Below, in pieces: positions 63,901 through 64,000 of a stretch of 64,000 nt of DNA (positions within the stretch are counted from its first letter, which is position 1; each line of letters starts with the position of its first letter). This stretch comes from Hemibagrus wyckioides (lineage: Eukaryota > Chordata > Actinopteri > Siluriformes > Bagridae), in the NCBI RefSeq assembly GCF_019097595.1, contig NC_080710.1:5339280-5403279 (forward strand), in the 5' to 3' direction. The translations under genes and the position numbers were made by a program. Below the pieces are notes generated by a model that worked only from the letters and a program-made list of their open reading frames with translations, was not told where the DNA came from and did no database searches.

Positions 63901-64000
63901 TTGTGAACATCGCGGGGTCGGACTTGGCAGAGGACCTGGCAGCGCGTATGGGACTGCGGTCCCTGCGTGTTGTCAATCAGCTCCTACACTGCTGGAAATC
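60974..64000 (+). pseudogene. Tx1/L1-type LINE ORF2 (endonuclease-reverse transcriptase), broken, runs off the window end
   Basis: The start is ATG at 60974 (MKGVNIASLNINGAR), typical of Tx1-clade ORF2. The apurinic-type endonuclease follows: LQETHSD near 61100, VYTPTS, LGGDFNC near 61400, and SDHSMVQ near 61660. The reverse transcriptase spans about 62340-63330: RASGIDGLPVEFYKAF, LKNWRPVSLLC, DQEKAFDRVEHEYLW, YRGIRQGCSLSGMLYSLAIE, and the catalytic SAYADDLVVM near 63067. After it come KYLGVYLGN and YRGRMLVINNLAASSLWHKL. A downstream portion matching the Tx1 149 kDa protein carboxy region (WIPQSVL, LPKEEGGQGLV, AAAFRLQFIQ, LHWLLEEPL) continues to the edge. Breaks are a one-base frameshift near 61158, a hairpin insertion at 62821-62854, and an out-of-frame deletion near 63450. 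The element is therefore inactive, but otherwise well preserved. Confidence 0.9.
62821..62854. repeat. perfect 15-base hairpin inside the LINE reverse transcriptase
   Basis: GGCTATAAAACCTGG, loop CAAC, CCAGGTTTTATAGCC. It coincides with the frameshift between EAFG and PGFIAMIKVLY of the reverse transcriptase. Confidence 0.95.

Larger units (their letters stand above)
60457..64000 (+). mobile_element. Tx1-clade LINE, 5' end obscure, 3' end beyond the window
   Basis: Unit containing the ORF1 and ORF2 remnants described separately. The 5' limit is uncertain; similarity begins at about 60466. There is no target-site duplication to inspect because the 3' end is off the window. Codon usage here is more GC-rich than the flanks, especially 62200-62680. 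Confidence 0.85.

Overview
The window looks like nuclear DNA of a teleost fish. It is AT-rich and intron-dominated, and it is packed with long simple repeats and fish-type transposons: L2 and Tx1/L1-type LINEs, tRNA-derived SINEs, Tc1-like relics, and hAT and PIF/Harbinger-type non-autonomous elements. I see no bacterial operons, CRISPR arrays, or tRNA or rRNA genes. The repeat mix suggests an otophysan such as a catfish, but I cannot fix the species.

One protein-coding gene is well supported, a cordon-bleu family actin nucleator on the minus strand (cobl; the paralogue cobll1 is the alternative). Eight coding exons lie at 35029-34841, 30568-30358, 28913-28875, 27646-27418, 23042-22951, 21318-21265, 18384-18184 and 9603-9177. 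Every junction has AG/GT borders and the phases add up through all eight, giving 478 codons plus one base. They encode the amino-terminal start, the two-part Cobl domain and the basic/proline-rich KKRRAP and KKRKAP motifs. The later WH2-bearing exons are not visible and should lie beyond base 1. A GC-box/CCAAT promoter-like patch with a splice-donor-bearing first exon at about 58.3-58.5 kb on the minus strand is a candidate upstream promoter. A second candidate 5' untranslated exon lies at 36951-37009.

Layout: 1-9.2 kb is intron with an L2 LINE, old DNA-transposon pieces and a short GC-richer patch at 6.5-6.7 kb. From 9.2 to 35 kb come the coding exons, with introns holding a (GATA)37 array, a hAT element with a PIF/Harbinger-like element inside it, two degenerate minisatellites, a 200-base CT tract abutting a splice acceptor and a 1.3 kb array of 30-base units. 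From 35 to 58 kb there is non-coding DNA with Tc1-like fragments, two further nested transposon pairs and kilobase-scale degenerate simple repeats. From 60.4 to 64 kb a decayed Tx1-type LINE runs off the window end. Its reverse transcriptase is broken by a perfect 15-base hairpin that looks like a template-switch scar.

I did not find a previously undescribed biological system. The observations most worth checking are the three dated transposon-in-transposon insertions, the template-switch hairpin, the repeat-built splice acceptor region of cobl and the candidate distal promoter.
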